Made by a program: the position numbers and the translations under genes. The notes below the pieces were generated by a model. It saw only the letters and a list, made by a program, of their open reading frames with translations, ran no database searches and was not told the DNA's origin. Source: UBA5905 sp045542015 (lineage in GTDB: Bacteria > Bacillota > Clostridia > Oscillospirales > Acutalibacteraceae). Taken from it: a stretch of DNA of 64,000 nt. Shown here piece after piece: positions 39,086 to 48,739 of this stretch (position 1 is its first letter; each line of letters opens with the position of its first letter). The stretch is taken from positions 56,779 through 120,778 of the forward strand of contig JAZQKF010000055.1 in the NCBI GenBank assembly GCA_045542015.1. Reading direction: 5' to 3'.

Positions 39086-40498
39086 GTGGCAAAGTCAAAT
39101 CGCTATAAGCAATTGTTCTCGTTTACGCTGATTTTGGGTATCGGCACCGTTATATCCAAGCTGATGACCTATGTGGTGCTGACTCCCCTATACACCGCCT
39201 ATCTAACCCCTGATGAATTCGGCATCGTAGAGCTGGTGGTACAAACCGCCAATCTGCTGATGCCGCTGGTATCTCTGGGCATTAACCAGGCTGTTCTGCG
39301 GTTCGGTATGGACGGCGAAACCGACCGCGGGTCGGTACTTACCACCGGCTTGGCCGTTAACCTGTTAGGCTTTGCCGCGTTCCTGCTGTTCTACCCTCTG
39401 GTGCGTATGATTCCGGCATTCGGCGAATACGCCCTGCTGGTCTATCTGTTCATTTTCTGCTCCATCACCCACTACCTGTTCGCCTACTGCATCAAGAGCA
39501 TGCACCGCGCCAAGTTATTCACCATCTGCGTAATCATCGGCACCCTCATCACCGTGGTGCTGGACGTACTGTTCCTGGCCGTGCTGGATATGGGCATCGT
39601 GGGCTATATCCTGGCCATTGCCCTGAGCGATGCCATCTGCTCGATCATTCTGATTCTCTCGGGCAAGCTGTATAAGCTCATTCGCTTCAAAAATCTAAAG
39701 AGCGCTATCATCAAAGCGATGCTCAAATATTCCATCCCGCTGATCCCCAATTCGGCGCTGTGGTGGATCACCGACTACTCGGACCGCTATATGGTCACGC
39801 TGTACGTGGGTGAGGCGGCCAACGGTCTGTATTCGCTGGCTTATCGTCTGCCCAATATGCTGATTATGGTGTGCGGCATCTTTATGGATGCGTGGCAGAT
39901 GTCCGTTCTGAGCGAAAAGAGCCGTCTGGAACGACAGAAATTCTTTACCAATGTGTTTGCCATGTACCAGTCCATTATCTTCGTGGGTGCCTCTGCCCTC
40001 ATTGTTGGTGCAAAGCTGGTGACCCGCATTATGGCCCACGAGAGCTACTTCGATTCCTGGCAGTACATCCCCACACTGGTAATGGCAACAGCGATGTCCT
40101 GTTTCGTGACCTTCCTGGGTACCATTTACATCGTGGAAAAACGGAGCAAAAGCTCGCTGGTCACCACCGTCATCGGTACCGTGGTTAACCTCATCGGCAA
40201 CTTTATCCTGATCCCCCGTATGGGTGCCCACGGTGCGGCCCTATCCACCGCCGGCAGTTACGGCTTGGTGGTGGCGCTGCGCGGATTCCACACCCGCAAG
40301 TTCATTCCCATCGGATGGGGACTCCCCCGCTTCAGCCTGAATATGATCCTGCTAATCAGTCAGTGCTTTGTGATGGTGTTTGAGCTGACCGGTTGGGAGT
40401 ACATCTGCTCAGCCATCTTCATTTTGGTGCTGATTATCAATTTCCGCAACGTTCTCGGCAGTGTCCGTCAGGTGATCGCCAGCCGCAAGGAGGGATAA
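39086..40498 (+). CDS. Polysaccharide/oligosaccharide flippase (Wzx/MVF-like)
   Basis: 470 residues from GTG 39086, which has AAAGGAG 8 bases ahead; the open frame starts 10 codons earlier over that site. About 12-14 hydrophobic helices, starting with FSFTLILGIGTVISKLMTYVVLTPLYTAYLTPDEFG, the N-terminal signature of the polysaccharide biosynthesis (PST) export family. It would flip lipid-linked glycans across the membrane, for a capsule, wall polymer or peptidoglycan-related lipid. No glycosyltransferase genes are adjacent; the partner gene is a tRNA-thiolase-like gene 3 bases downstream, so the substrate cannot be inferred. Confidence 0.85.
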   Translation: MAKSNRYKQLFSFTLILGIGTVISKLMTYVVLTPLYTAYLTPDEFGIVELVVQTANLLMPLVSLGINQAVLRFGMDGETDRGSVLTTGLAVNLLGFAAFLLFYPLVRMIPAFGEYALLVYLFIFCSITHYLFAYCIKSMHRAKLFTICVIIGTLITVVLDVLFLAVLDMGIVGYILAIALSDAICSIILILSGKLYKLIRFKNLKSAIIKAMLKYSIPLIPNSALWWITDYSDRYMVTLYVGEAANGLYSLAYRLPNMLIMVCGIFMDAWQMSVLSEKSRLERQKFFTNVFAMYQSIIFVGASALIVGAKLVTRIMAHESYFDSWQYIPTLVMATAMSCFVTFLGTIYIVEKRSKSSLVTTVIGTVVNLIGNFILIPRMGAHGAALSTAGSYGLVVALRGFHTRKFIPIGWGLPRFSLNMILLISQCFVMVFELTGWEYICSAIFILVLIINFRNVLGSVRQVIASRKEG

Positions 40499-40501
40499 CC
40501 G

Positions 40502-41335
40502 ATGAAGCGTTGTCAAAGCATTGAACGAAGCATCATAAAAAAATACCGCAAACCTATTTGGAACAATTTTATCGGCGCGCTCAAGGACTATCGTATGATC
40601 TCTGCCGGCGATAAGATCGCTGTGTGTCTGTCCGGCGGCAAGGATTCATTCCTGCTGGCAAAATGCCTGCAGGAACTCCAGCGCCACGGCAGCGAGGTCC
40701 CCTTTGAGCTGGAGTTCATCGTGATGGATCCCGGCTACCGTCCCGAGAACCGTCGTCGCATTGAGTTGCTGCTGGAAGAGCTGCAGATTCCGGCGCATAT
40801 TTACGACAGCCCCATTTTTTCGGTAGTAGAGAAACAGACCGAATCCCCCTGCTATCTCTGCGCCCGTATGCGCCGCGGGTATCTCTACAAATACGCGCAG
40901 GAGCTGGGATGCAACAAAATTGCGCTGGGGCACCATTTTGACGACGTGGTGGAAACCATACTGATGAGTATGCTATACGGAGCGCAGATGCGCACCATGA
41001 TGCCCAAACTGCACAGCCTCAACTTCCCCGGCATGGAGCTAATCCGCCCGCTGTATCTGGTCCGCGAAAAGGATATTGAGGCGTGGGTGCGTTACAATGA
41101 TCTGGAATTTCTGCGGTGTGCCTGTTCCGTCACCGACCGCGTTCAGGAGGATTACGGCTCCAAGCGCGCTGAAATCAAGGCACTGCTGGCAAACCTACGC
41201 CGCCAAAACAGTCAGGTGGATATTAACATCTTCCGCAGCGCAGAGAACGTAAACCTAGAAACCGTCATTGGCTATCACAAGGGGGACGAAATCACCACGT
41301 TCCTGGATGAATATGAAAAAAGGACAGTCATCTGA
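40502..41335 (+). CDS. TtcA/TtuA-family PP-loop ATPase, probable tRNA thiolation enzyme
   Basis: 277 residues. The PP-loop VCLSGGKDSFLLAKC near residue 43 binds ATP. A CYLCARMRRG motif near 115-124 supplies two cysteines and a third lies in FLRCACSVTD near 205, the pattern of Fe-S-containing TtcA-like thiolases; GHHFDDVVETILM near 140 is also conserved. TtcA makes 2-thiocytidine-32 in tRNA. In Gram-positive anaerobes this subfamily is less well studied and the target base may differ. It is co-transcribed with the flippase gene, 3 bases downstream, an unexplained pairing. A terminator follows. Confidence 0.85.
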   Translation: MKRCQSIERSIIKKYRKPIWNNFIGALKDYRMISAGDKIAVCLSGGKDSFLLAKCLQELQRHGSEVPFELEFIVMDPGYRPENRRRIELLLEELQIPAHIYDSPIFSVVEKQTESPCYLCARMRRGYLYKYAQELGCNKIALGHHFDDVVETILMSMLYGAQMRTMMPKLHSLNFPGMELIRPLYLVREKDIEAWVRYNDLEFLRCACSVTDRVQEDYGSKRAEIKALLANLRRQNSQVDINIFRSAENVNLETVIGYHKGDEITTFLDEYEKRTVI

Positions 41336-41347
41336 CTGTCCTTTTTT
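41316..41347. terminator. Bidirectional terminator
   Basis: A perfect 14-bp stem (41316-41329 with 41334-41347), A-run on one side and T-run on the other, between the converging TtcA-like gene and the zinc-ribbon gene. Confidence 0.9.
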
Positions 41348-41348
41348 A

Positions 41349-41711
41349 TTACTTATCCAGAGGTTTTGCGCAGAATTTGCAATACACGGCATCCGAAGGA
41401 TTCGTGGCACCGCACTCGCACACCTTGCGATTGCAGAAATGGTCGATCTCCGCCTGCAGAGCCTCATTGGAGGCGTTCAATTCATCGATCTGGCAGAGCA
41501 ATTCCTCCACCAGCGACTCGTCTAGCTCCTTGCCGCCGCGGCGATGCTCGTACAGCAGCTGACCCAACGCCTCCATTGTAATGCGTATCGTGTGGTCGTT
41601 ATCCAATATTTTTACCTTTTGCTTGGTTACGCCGGCCACGTCCCCTACCTTTCGTCCTGCGGCGAGGACCAGGTCGCGGGTGGTGTACAAAATATCATCC
41701 CAACTAGCCAT
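41349..41711 (-). CDS. Small coiled-coil protein with C-terminal zinc ribbon, unknown
   Basis: 120 residues from ATG 41711 (AGGAG 8 bases ahead). The N-terminus (WDDILYTTRDLVLAAGRKVGDVAGVTKQKVKI) resembles small Gram-positive stress-type proteins. It is followed by a helical, Glu/Leu-rich segment (about 50-88) likely to form a coiled coil, and ends in a zinc ribbon with CECG near 98 and YCKFC near 111 (CxC...CxxC). No enzymatic motif. It is the last gene on this strand after hemZ, separated by 65 bases. Family name not recognised with confidence. Confidence 0.65.
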   Translation of the reverse strand: MASWDDILYTTRDLVLAAGRKVGDVAGVTKQKVKILDNDHTIRITMEALGQLLYEHRRGGKELDESLVEELLCQIDELNASNEALQAEIDHFCNRKVCECGATNPSDAVYCKFCAKPLDK

Positions 41712-41775
41712 ATTCATCGCTCCTTTTTGAATCTACTATCATTATACGATATCATCACCGATTTGGCAATGGAAA

Positions 41776-43254
41776 TCAGCGACAAAACTTTTCATAGAAT
41801 GTCGGCACAGCATCCTTGCGCGCCAGCATTTCCTCCAGACCGGAATTATACTCATAGGGGAACTTATAATTGAAAATGCGTTCCAGATAATCCGTTCCCG
41901 GTTGCTTCAGCTTACTGACCGCACCTGCGCCACAGCCTAAAATGGTGTGGGTTTCGTCCATAATATAGACGTTATAAAGTCCTTCACAACCGGGTTTAGA
42001 CCAGCCCACGTTCTCCTGATTCCCCACCGTCCGACTCTGTCGATACAGATAATACGGAGCATAGCCGAACTTCGGCAATAAGTCCGCTGACAGCCGTACC
42101 ATGCGCACGGCATCATCCACCACTCCAAAATCGGGACGGTGCTGAAGCATAATGTTGGAAGCGCGCTTCATAGACAGGGTGTGCACCGTAACGCTCTCCG
42201 GGGAAAGTGTGAGAATCTTGTCCATGGTATCGGCAAAACCATCGTAGGTATCCCCGGGTAAGCCCGCGATCAGATCCGTATTGACGTTGTCGAACCCTGC
42301 TTTGCGCGCCATATCAAACGCATCGTAAAACTGCTCCACCGTATGCTTACGACCGATACCCTCCAGCACGGCGGGCTGCAGCGTCTGCGGGTTAATGCTG
42401 ACGCGACCCACACCGGCAGCACGGATGGCGGCCATTTTCTCGGGGGTGACCGTATCCGGTCGACCGGCCTCTACGGTATATTCACGCACCGTGGAGAGGT
42501 CAAAAGAACTCTCCACCGTACGGAACAGCGCCGTCAGCTGTTCCGCCGACAACGTGGTAGGCGTGCCACCGCCGAAATACACCGTCTCCAACCGCAATCC
42601 AAGGCTCTTGGCGAGCGCACCGGTATGCGCGATCTCCTGGCAAAGGCACTCCACGTAGCTGGGGATCAATTTCTTCGCCTGTACCACCGTCTGGGACACG
42701 AAGGAACAGTAATCGCAACGGGTCGGACAGAACGGGATGGAAACATACAGACTGAACGATCTCGGCTCTGACAACGCCAGCAGACGATCCTCGTTTTGCA
42801 GTGTGGTGCGACAGAGTTCACGCTTTTCCTCTCCCACCAACAGCTTATCGCGGAAATACGTTAGCGCTTGCTCCGCGCCCATTTCTCGTGTCAGGCGGCG
42901 CAGGAGCTTCACCGGACGGACACCGGTAATCAGACCCCAGCCGTGTGTAAAGCCGAGAAGCTTTACAAGTAGATTGTACAACAATGTGCACAATTCCAAC
43001 TCGCAGGTATCCCGATATTCCGCCACATCGTTACTGACGGTAGACTCCAGAGTATGGTCAAACCCGTCCAAACAAACGCGGCAGGATAAATATGTATCAT
43101 CACCTTGAGAATGTAAACAACAAACGACGATCAGCCCTTCGCCATCATCGGCATACTCCTCGTGGTGAGTGATGATCTTTTCAAGGGGCAGAAATAAACG
43201 GCACACGTTTTCCAGTTCAAAGTGAAAATCGTGCCCTTGCAGATACAGATGCAT
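41776..43254 (-). CDS. hemZ: Radical SAM coproporphyrinogen dehydrogenase-like protein HemZ
   Basis: 492 residues. The radical SAM motif PFCPTRCDYCSF near residue 174-185 (CxxxCxxC) binds the 4Fe-4S cluster, with the usual GGGTPT motif near 225 and the HemN-like EAGRPDTVT near 262. The 150-residue N-terminal extension before the radical SAM core, rich in Leu/His/Asp, is typical of HemZ rather than HemN. HemZ is taken to oxidise coproporphyrinogen III without oxygen, but many HemN-like proteins have other roles and no other haem gene is nearby. It is preceded by the MBL gene, 9 bases away. Confidence 0.88.
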   Translation of the reverse strand: MHLYLQGHDFHFELENVCRLFLPLEKIITHHEEYADDGEGLIVVCCLHSQGDDTYLSCRVCLDGFDHTLESTVSNDVAEYRDTCELELCTLLYNLLVKLLGFTHGWGLITGVRPVKLLRRLTREMGAEQALTYFRDKLLVGEEKRELCRTTLQNEDRLLALSEPRSFSLYVSIPFCPTRCDYCSFVSQTVVQAKKLIPSYVECLCQEIAHTGALAKSLGLRLETVYFGGGTPTTLSAEQLTALFRTVESSFDLSTVREYTVEAGRPDTVTPEKMAAIRAAGVGRVSINPQTLQPAVLEGIGRKHTVEQFYDAFDMARKAGFDNVNTDLIAGLPGDTYDGFADTMDKILTLSPESVTVHTLSMKRASNIMLQHRPDFGVVDDAVRMVRLSADLLPKFGYAPYYLYRQSRTVGNQENVGWSKPGCEGLYNVYIMDETHTILGCGAGAVSKLKQPGTDYLERIFNYKFPYEYNSGLEEMLARKDAVPTFYEKFCR

Positions 43255-43263
43255 ACAATCTCC

Positions 43264-43881
43264 TTATCGCAAATATGGATTTCCGACAATTTCTTGACCG
43301 ATGGTGGTCTTTTCCCCGTGTCCGGAATACACAACGGTATCCGGCGGAAGCTGAATTAGCCGTTTCAGCGAGGTGAACATCTGCTGCGGGTCACCGCCGG
43401 GAAAATCCAGACGTCCGATACTGCCGCAGAACAGCGTATCACCGGAGAACAGCACGCCGTTACCCAGCAAGCAAATGCACCCGGGGGTATGTCCCTGCGT
43501 TTCCATCACGGTCCAGGTAGTCTCACCCACCGCAATAACGTCACCCTCCGACAACGCACGGTCGGCTGACAAGGTGACAGGGTGATTCGGCGAAAACCAG
43601 CCGGAGAGGTTGCGTATCGGGTCGGATAACGCCTCGGCGTCACCGATGCCCACATAGAGTGGCGCGCCTAAGCGGTCGCGCAGCTCCCCCGCCGCCAGCA
43701 TATGATCAAAATGGGCGTGGGTCAGCACCACCGCCACGGGGGTAATATGCTCCCGCAATACCAGCGAACAGATAGCGTCCGCATCGTCTGCTGGATCAAT
43801 GATCAGTCCTTGCCCGTTTTCGGCGCGGAGAACGTAACAATTGGTCTCCAGTTCACCCAATACCAAACGATGAATGGTCAA
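43264..43881 (-). CDS. MBL-fold metallohydrolase (glyoxalase II-like)
   Basis: 205 residues. The two-metal motif THAHFDHMLAAG near 54-65 (HxHxDH), HTPGCI near 130, and SGDTLFCGSIGR near 145 with the bridging aspartate, then YSGHGEKT near 185, are all present. This compact class (YcbL/GloB2-like) hydrolyses thioesters such as S-lactoylglutathione analogues. mgsA, which makes methylglyoxal, is elsewhere in the window, but there is no direct link. The ATG overlaps the dtd stop by 4 bases, implying coupled translation. Confidence 0.88.
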   Translation of the reverse strand: MTIHRLVLGELETNCYVLRAENGQGLIIDPADDADAICSLVLREHITPVAVVLTHAHFDHMLAAGELRDRLGAPLYVGIGDAEALSDPIRNLSGWFSPNHPVTLSADRALSEGDVIAVGETTWTVMETQGHTPGCICLLGNGVLFSGDTLFCGSIGRLDFPGGDPQQMFTSLKRLIQLPPDTVVYSGHGEKTTIGQEIVGNPYLR

Positions 43882-44345
43882 CGCTTGTCCCCCCGTTTCC
43901 AGGTGTCGGTGTCCAGCAAAATGGTGACGGGTCCGTCATTTAACAGCCGCACCTTCATATCCGCACCAAAACGACCCGTCTGCACGTCAGCCACGCCGTT
44001 ATTGCGCAGATACTCCACGAAGGTATCAAACAGCGGACTCGCTATGGACGGATGAGCGGCAGACATAAAGTCGGGACGACGCCCGCGGGAGGTATTGGCG
44101 CACAGTGTAAACTGCGAAACAGCCAATATGCTACCACCGATATCCAGTACCGAGCGATTCATTTTGTCGTTTTCATCGCAGAAAACCCGCAATTCAGCCA
44201 CCTTTTTGGCCAGAAGTGCCGCCTCCTGCTCCGTATCGCCGTCGCAGACGCCCACCAATAGCAGAACGCCCGCACCGATGGCGGCGATCTCCTCGCCATC
44301 CACCGTTACGCTGGCTTCTGATACTCTTTGAAATACCGCTTTCAT
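43878..44345 (-). CDS. dtd: D-aminoacyl-tRNA deacylase
   Basis: 155 residues from ATG 44345, the normal length; a further 15 open codons precede it. Dtd removes D-amino acids and glycine mischarged on tRNA. MKAVFQRVSEASVTVDG at the start, LAVSQFTLCANTSRGRRPDFMSAAHP near 80-105 (SQFTL motif) and the C-terminal GRFGADMKVRLLNDGPVTILLDT (the cross-subunit GP motif) identify it. It lies 13 bases after rel on the same strand, the common recJ-rel-dtd order of Firmicutes. Confidence 0.96.
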   Translation of the reverse strand: MKAVFQRVSEASVTVDGEEIAAIGAGVLLLVGVCDGDTEQEAALLAKKVAELRVFCDENDKMNRSVLDIGGSILAVSQFTLCANTSRGRRPDFMSAAHPSIASPLFDTFVEYLRNNGVADVQTGRFGADMKVRLLNDGPVTILLDTDTWKRGDKR

Positions 44346-44358
44346 CGTTTCTCTCCTA

Positions 44359-46548
44359 TCAGATGACGGTTCGCTGCACGTCATCCACACCGGGAATAGC
44401 GCACAATTTCTGTATCACGTATTTCAGGTGCTCTACGCTGTTGACCGCAATGGTCATGGTCACCACAGCGCCCACCTCTTGGTCGCGGGCGTTAATGGAA
44501 TGGACGGGGACGTGCAGGTTAGACAGTGTCGTTGCAATCTTCAGCAACAGGTCAACCTGCTCGCTGGCCTGAATGCGCAGGTTAGCGTTGAATTCCGTAT
44601 TTACCGACTGTTCCCAGTTGACAGAAATCCACCGCTCTTTATTCGGCGCGTTTTCGATATCCGCCGGTACGTTGCTGCAATCTCGCCGATGGACGGAAAC
44701 GCCGTATCCGCGAGTGATAAATCCGATAATCGAATCGCCGGGGACTGGGTTACAGCACTGGGCGAATTTGACCAGACAATCGTCCAGATCGTCGATAATG
44801 ACGCCGCCCATATGGCGTCGTTTGGACGGGACGATCATCGGCTTCAGCGGTGCGGCAGCCAGCTGCTCCTCTTTTTGCATCCGATTGTATTCATCCTTGA
44901 TACGCGGGATCAAACGGGACAGCATCACGCCGCCGTATCCAATAGCAGCATAGAAATCGTCCAGGGAGGCACAATGCTGCTTCTTAGCCTGATTCATCAG
45001 GAATTGCTCCATACGATCCTCAGGCAAGCGAATCAGATTGCGCGACAGCTCGCGCTCCAGGTCAGCCTTTCCCTGCTGAATATTCTCTTCGCGCCGTTCT
45101 TTCTTAAACCAGCTACGAATCTTGTTGCGCGCTTCACCGGTATGAACGATGGTGAGCCAATCGCGGCTGGGTCCGTGACCCGCCGCCGAGGTGGTCAGCA
45201 CCTCCACGATCTCGCCGGTCTTCAGCTTATAATCCAGTGGTACGATACGACCGTTCACCTTGGCGCCCACCATACGGTGACCCACCGCGGTGTGAATGGA
45301 ATAAGCGAAGTCGATGGGGGTACTCCCCTCCGGCAGGGTGATCACGTCGCCCTTGGGCGTGAACACAAAGACGTCCTCGATATCCAGATCGGTCTTGATG
45401 CTCTGGACAATATCCTCGGCATCGTCCACATCCTGCTGATTCTCGATAAACTGGCGCACCCACGCAAGGCGCTCCTCAAGCTTATCCTTTTTCTGGATGC
45501 CGGCCTTATACTTCCAGTGCGCCGCGATACCGTACTCCGCCGTATAGTGCATCTCCCAGGTGCGGATCTGCACCTCAAAGGCGATCTTCTCCTTACTCAC
45601 CACGGTGGTGTGCAAGGACTGATACATATTCGGCTTCGGCGTGGAAATATAGTCCTTAAACCGATTGGGGATCGGGGTAAACATCTCGTGAATGATGCCC
45701 AATACGTTATAGCAATCGTTCACGTTATCCACGATCACGCGAATGGCATAGATATCGAAGATCTCGTCAAAAGCACGACCCCGCATATACATCTTACGGT
45801 AGATGCCGGCATAGCTCTTTACCCGTCCGGAGATGTTGGATTCCAATCCGTATTCTTTCAAATTCTCGCTGATACGCTGCTGAATGCTATTCAGAAAAGC
45901 CGTGCGCTCGTCGGCGTGCATCGCCAGATTATCCTCGATCTCCTTACACGCAATCGGGTCCAACACCCGCAGAGATAGACTTTCCAGCTCTTCCTTGATG
46001 GTGCGAATACCCAAGCGATGCGCCAAAGGAGCGTAAATGTCCAGCGTTTCTCTGGCCTTGTCCCGCTGCTTCTGGGGCTCCCAGCCCTCGCTGGTGCGCA
46101 TATTATGCAGACGGTCCGCCAGCTTGATGATCATCACGCGGACGTCCTTGGACATCGCCAGAAGCATTTTACGCACGTTCTCGGCCTGCTGTTCCTCGCG
46201 GGTAGAAAACTCCATCTGGGTGATCTTCGTCACACCGTCAACCAGTTCTGCTACCTCCTGACCGAAACGGCGACTAATCTCGTTAAGCTCAATCTCCGTA
46301 TCTTCCACAACGTCGTGGAGCAGAGCCGCTATGACAGCGTCCGTATCCATCCCGATCTCAACCAATATGCAGGCAACGTGTAACGGATGACACACGTATT
46401 CCTCACCGGAACGGCGCATCTGTCCGTCGTGAGCGGAAATAGCCAGTTCGATGGCCGTATGGATGCGCTCCACGTCGTATATCTTGTCGCTGTTTTCCAG
46501 CAACGTATCCAGTTGTTCAATAATGGTTTCTTTCCGTTCAACCGACAT
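44359..46548 (-). CDS. rel: Bifunctional (p)ppGpp synthetase/hydrolase Rel
   Basis: 729 residues. Rel controls the stringent response. The HD hydrolase domain has ALLHDVVEDTEI near 75-86 and KLADRLHNMRT near 145. The synthetase domain follows with IRVIVDNVNDCYNVLG and YQSLHTTVV near 315. TGS begins VFVFTPKGDVITLP near 395, a helical/zinc-finger-like region continues (CCNPVPGDSIIGFITRGYGVSVHRRDC near 605) and a C-terminal ACT domain ends it. Both catalytic domains look intact. ATG 46548 was chosen for its AAAGGGG spacing. It overlaps the end of recJ by 11 bases. Confidence 0.97.
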   Translation of the reverse strand: MSVERKETIIEQLDTLLENSDKIYDVERIHTAIELAISAHDGQMRRSGEEYVCHPLHVACILVEIGMDTDAVIAALLHDVVEDTEIELNEISRRFGQEVAELVDGVTKITQMEFSTREEQQAENVRKMLLAMSKDVRVMIIKLADRLHNMRTSEGWEPQKQRDKARETLDIYAPLAHRLGIRTIKEELESLSLRVLDPIACKEIEDNLAMHADERTAFLNSIQQRISENLKEYGLESNISGRVKSYAGIYRKMYMRGRAFDEIFDIYAIRVIVDNVNDCYNVLGIIHEMFTPIPNRFKDYISTPKPNMYQSLHTTVVSKEKIAFEVQIRTWEMHYTAEYGIAAHWKYKAGIQKKDKLEERLAWVRQFIENQQDVDDAEDIVQSIKTDLDIEDVFVFTPKGDVITLPEGSTPIDFAYSIHTAVGHRMVGAKVNGRIVPLDYKLKTGEIVEVLTTSAAGHGPSRDWLTIVHTGEARNKIRSWFKKERREENIQQGKADLERELSRNLIRLPEDRMEQFLMNQAKKQHCASLDDFYAAIGYGGVMLSRLIPRIKDEYNRMQKEEQLAAAPLKPMIVPSKRRHMGGVIIDDLDDCLVKFAQCCNPVPGDSIIGFITRGYGVSVHRRDCSNVPADIENAPNKERWISVNWEQSVNTEFNANLRIQASEQVDLLLKIATTLSNLHVPVHSINARDQEVGAVVTMTIAVNSVEHLKYVIQKLCAIPGVDDVQRTVI

Positions 46549-48592
46549 TCTGCGCATCCCCTTTCATAATGTATTTCCACAACGGCGTGGAGGTTAAGTC
46601 GACTTTGCCCTGCGGCGGTATTACCTTAATGCGCAGGCGCTCACCGCAGTCGTGCCATTCGATCAGACCCGCCTGACGCCACAATTCCAGTGCCGTCAGC
46701 ATCGCCAGATAGCTCGGCGCTTTTTCGCCCAGGGCGTGATGCAGCTGCTCCACAGAACCCTGCCACACCTCACAACGGCGGAGCAGGTTGTAAAAATGAG
46801 CCAATTGCTCGCGGGTAGCCAGCGCCGCATCGGGCGCAGGGTAATATTCTTTTCGCAACAAACGACCGAAATTCGTAATCTCTGCCTGCAACAAATCCCG
46901 ATCCGTATCCGCAAAGGAAACATCTCTGACGCGGATATTTACCATCGTGTTGCCGCGAAAAACGTGTTTCTCCAGCGACACGACACAATTGATGACCGAG
47001 CCGCACGCCACCGGAAACTCCTCCGGCGCTACCTGGAACATCATCGCATTGATGCGAACACCGTCACGGCTTAAGGACAACCGCGTGTGCTTACCATTTC
47101 CAACACCGGTGATATTATCCAAACGCATACGAAACAGCCCAAACAACGGCGTCGGGTTGCCGCAGCCAAAGGGCTCCAACACGTTAAGAAGCTCCAGTTT
47201 TTCAGCATTGATCTGGTCGGGGCGCAACCGAACGGCAATGTTCAACTGTGCCACCGGCATAACGGGTACCACCTCCGCCGCATAGCGGTTGATAGCCGTT
47301 CGGAATTCGTCCACGCGCTCCACCGACAGCGTTACGCCCGCCGCCAGCTCGTGACCGCCAAACTGAGATACCAAGGAAGCGCAGGACGCCAACGCATCGT
47401 AAATAGAGAATCCGTCCAGACTGCGGCAGGAGCCGTGAGCCAAGCCATCCTCACCCAGTGACAGGGCAATCGTGGGCTTACCAAAGCGATCCATCAGTCG
47501 TGCCGCAACCAATCCCAAAAGGCCTCCGTGCCATCCGTCACCGCAAACGACCAGCACGCGGTCGCGCAACCACTCGGGGTGACACTCCAATTGACGCTCT
47601 ACCTGCTCCAGAATATCGTTGGTGGCCTGCTGGCGCTGTGCATTGAGTGTCTGAATCTCCTGCGCCAGTTGTTCGCATTCGTCCTCGTCATTAGACAACA
47701 GTAGTTGAAGCGCCAGCTGGGGATCCGCCATCCGTCCGGCGGCATTCAGGCGCGGCGCCAAACCGAAGGACACGTTGCTGACCGTCATCGCCTTATCCAG
47801 CATACCCGCGACCTTGCGTAAAGCAACCATACCGGGACGACCGCTCTCCTCCAGCAGCACCAAGCACCGACGCATCAGATTGCGATTAAAACCGGTCAGC
47901 GGCATCATATCGGCCAATGTACCCAATGCCAGCAGATCGCCGTATTGGGTGAAAATGCGCTCGCTGTCGCCGTCCAGGGCGCAAAGCAGCATAAACGCCA
48001 CACCGACGCCGGCAAACTCCTTAAAGGTGCTTTCGCAATCCACACGATGAGGGTCAACCACAGCCACCGCCTGCGGCAGCTGTTCGCCGGGCTGATGGTG
48101 ATCGGTGACCACCACATCGATACCGACCTCGTTCGCCAGAGCGATCTCATCCAGCGCCGCCACACCCGTATCCACAGTAATAATTAGGTCGACCTGTTGT
48201 TCCTTAGCCCACGTAATCGACTCGGAGTGCATACCGTAGCCTTCCTCACGGTTCGGCAGGCGATAGAGAACTTCCACGCCCTTGCGCTGCAAATAAGTAT
48301 ATAACAACGCGGTGGAGGTTATTCCGTCCACGTCGTAATCGCCGTAAATCAGCACCTTTTCCTTGTGGTCGATAGCGCGCTGAATGCGATCCACCGCCTT
48401 TTCCATATCCGCAAAGGAAAAGGGGTCAACCTCTTCTTCATATCCGACAATATAGCCGAAAACCTGCTCAGGGGAATCCATTCCCAGAGCCGTCATCATC
48501 AGAGCCAAAAAGGGGTGTATTTCACACGCTTCGGCCAATTCGGCAGCCAATGTGGTATTCGGTTTTTGCTCATTCCAATGCCGTATCTGCAC
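46538..48592 (-). CDS. recJ: Single-stranded-DNA-specific exonuclease RecJ
   Basis: 684 residues from GTG 48592, chosen for the 9-base spacing after AGGGGA; an earlier GTG at 48601 abuts the site. RecJ degrades 5' ssDNA in repair and recombination. The DHH phosphoesterase motifs are clear: YGDYDVDGITSTALL near 80, VTVDTGVAALDE near 125 and VTDHHQPGEQLP near 155. DHHA1 has the GWHGGLLGLVAARL segment near 355 and SCRSLDGFSIYDAL near 395, followed by an OB domain (ITGVGNGKHTRLSL near 490) and a C-terminal extra region. It is first in the recJ-rel-dtd-MBL-hemZ unit. Confidence 0.96.
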   Translation of the reverse strand: MQIRHWNEQKPNTTLAAELAEACEIHPFLALMMTALGMDSPEQVFGYIVGYEEEVDPFSFADMEKAVDRIQRAIDHKEKVLIYGDYDVDGITSTALLYTYLQRKGVEVLYRLPNREEGYGMHSESITWAKEQQVDLIITVDTGVAALDEIALANEVGIDVVVTDHHQPGEQLPQAVAVVDPHRVDCESTFKEFAGVGVAFMLLCALDGDSERIFTQYGDLLALGTLADMMPLTGFNRNLMRRCLVLLEESGRPGMVALRKVAGMLDKAMTVSNVSFGLAPRLNAAGRMADPQLALQLLLSNDEDECEQLAQEIQTLNAQRQQATNDILEQVERQLECHPEWLRDRVLVVCGDGWHGGLLGLVAARLMDRFGKPTIALSLGEDGLAHGSCRSLDGFSIYDALASCASLVSQFGGHELAAGVTLSVERVDEFRTAINRYAAEVVPVMPVAQLNIAVRLRPDQINAEKLELLNVLEPFGCGNPTPLFGLFRMRLDNITGVGNGKHTRLSLSRDGVRINAMMFQVAPEEFPVACGSVINCVVSLEKHVFRGNTMVNIRVRDVSFADTDRDLLQAEITNFGRLLRKEYYPAPDAALATREQLAHFYNLLRRCEVWQGSVEQLHHALGEKAPSYLAMLTALELWRQAGLIEWHDCGERLRIKVIPPQGKVDLTSTPLWKYIMKGDAQNVG

Positions 48593-48626
48593 AAAAAACA
48601 CTCCCCTTTCTACTTAATTACCTATT

Positions 48627-48655
48627 ATTGTAACATTGTTCGAGGAATTATTCAA
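48627..48655 (-). promoter_or_regulatory. Promoter for the recJ-rel unit
   Basis: Minus-strand TTGAAT (48655-48650), a 17-base spacer and TACAAT (48632-48627), about 35 bases before recJ. Confidence 0.65.
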
Positions 48656-48690
48656 CAGTGATTTGATGTTTATGCCGAGAAAATACAAAA

Positions 48691-48733
48691 AAATCCCGTA
48701 TCGCGGAGGTTTTAATACCGCGATACGGGATTT
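48691..48733 (-). terminator. Terminator of hisS-aspS
   Basis: A perfect 16-bp stem (48691-48706 with 48718-48733), followed on the minus strand by a T-run, 7 bases past the aspS stop. Confidence 0.92.
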
Positions 48734-48739
48734 ACCGTA

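Noticed and set aside
44428..45978. 516-codon plus-strand ORF
   Set aside because: Antisense shadow of rel; the minus-strand frame carries all catalytic motifs.
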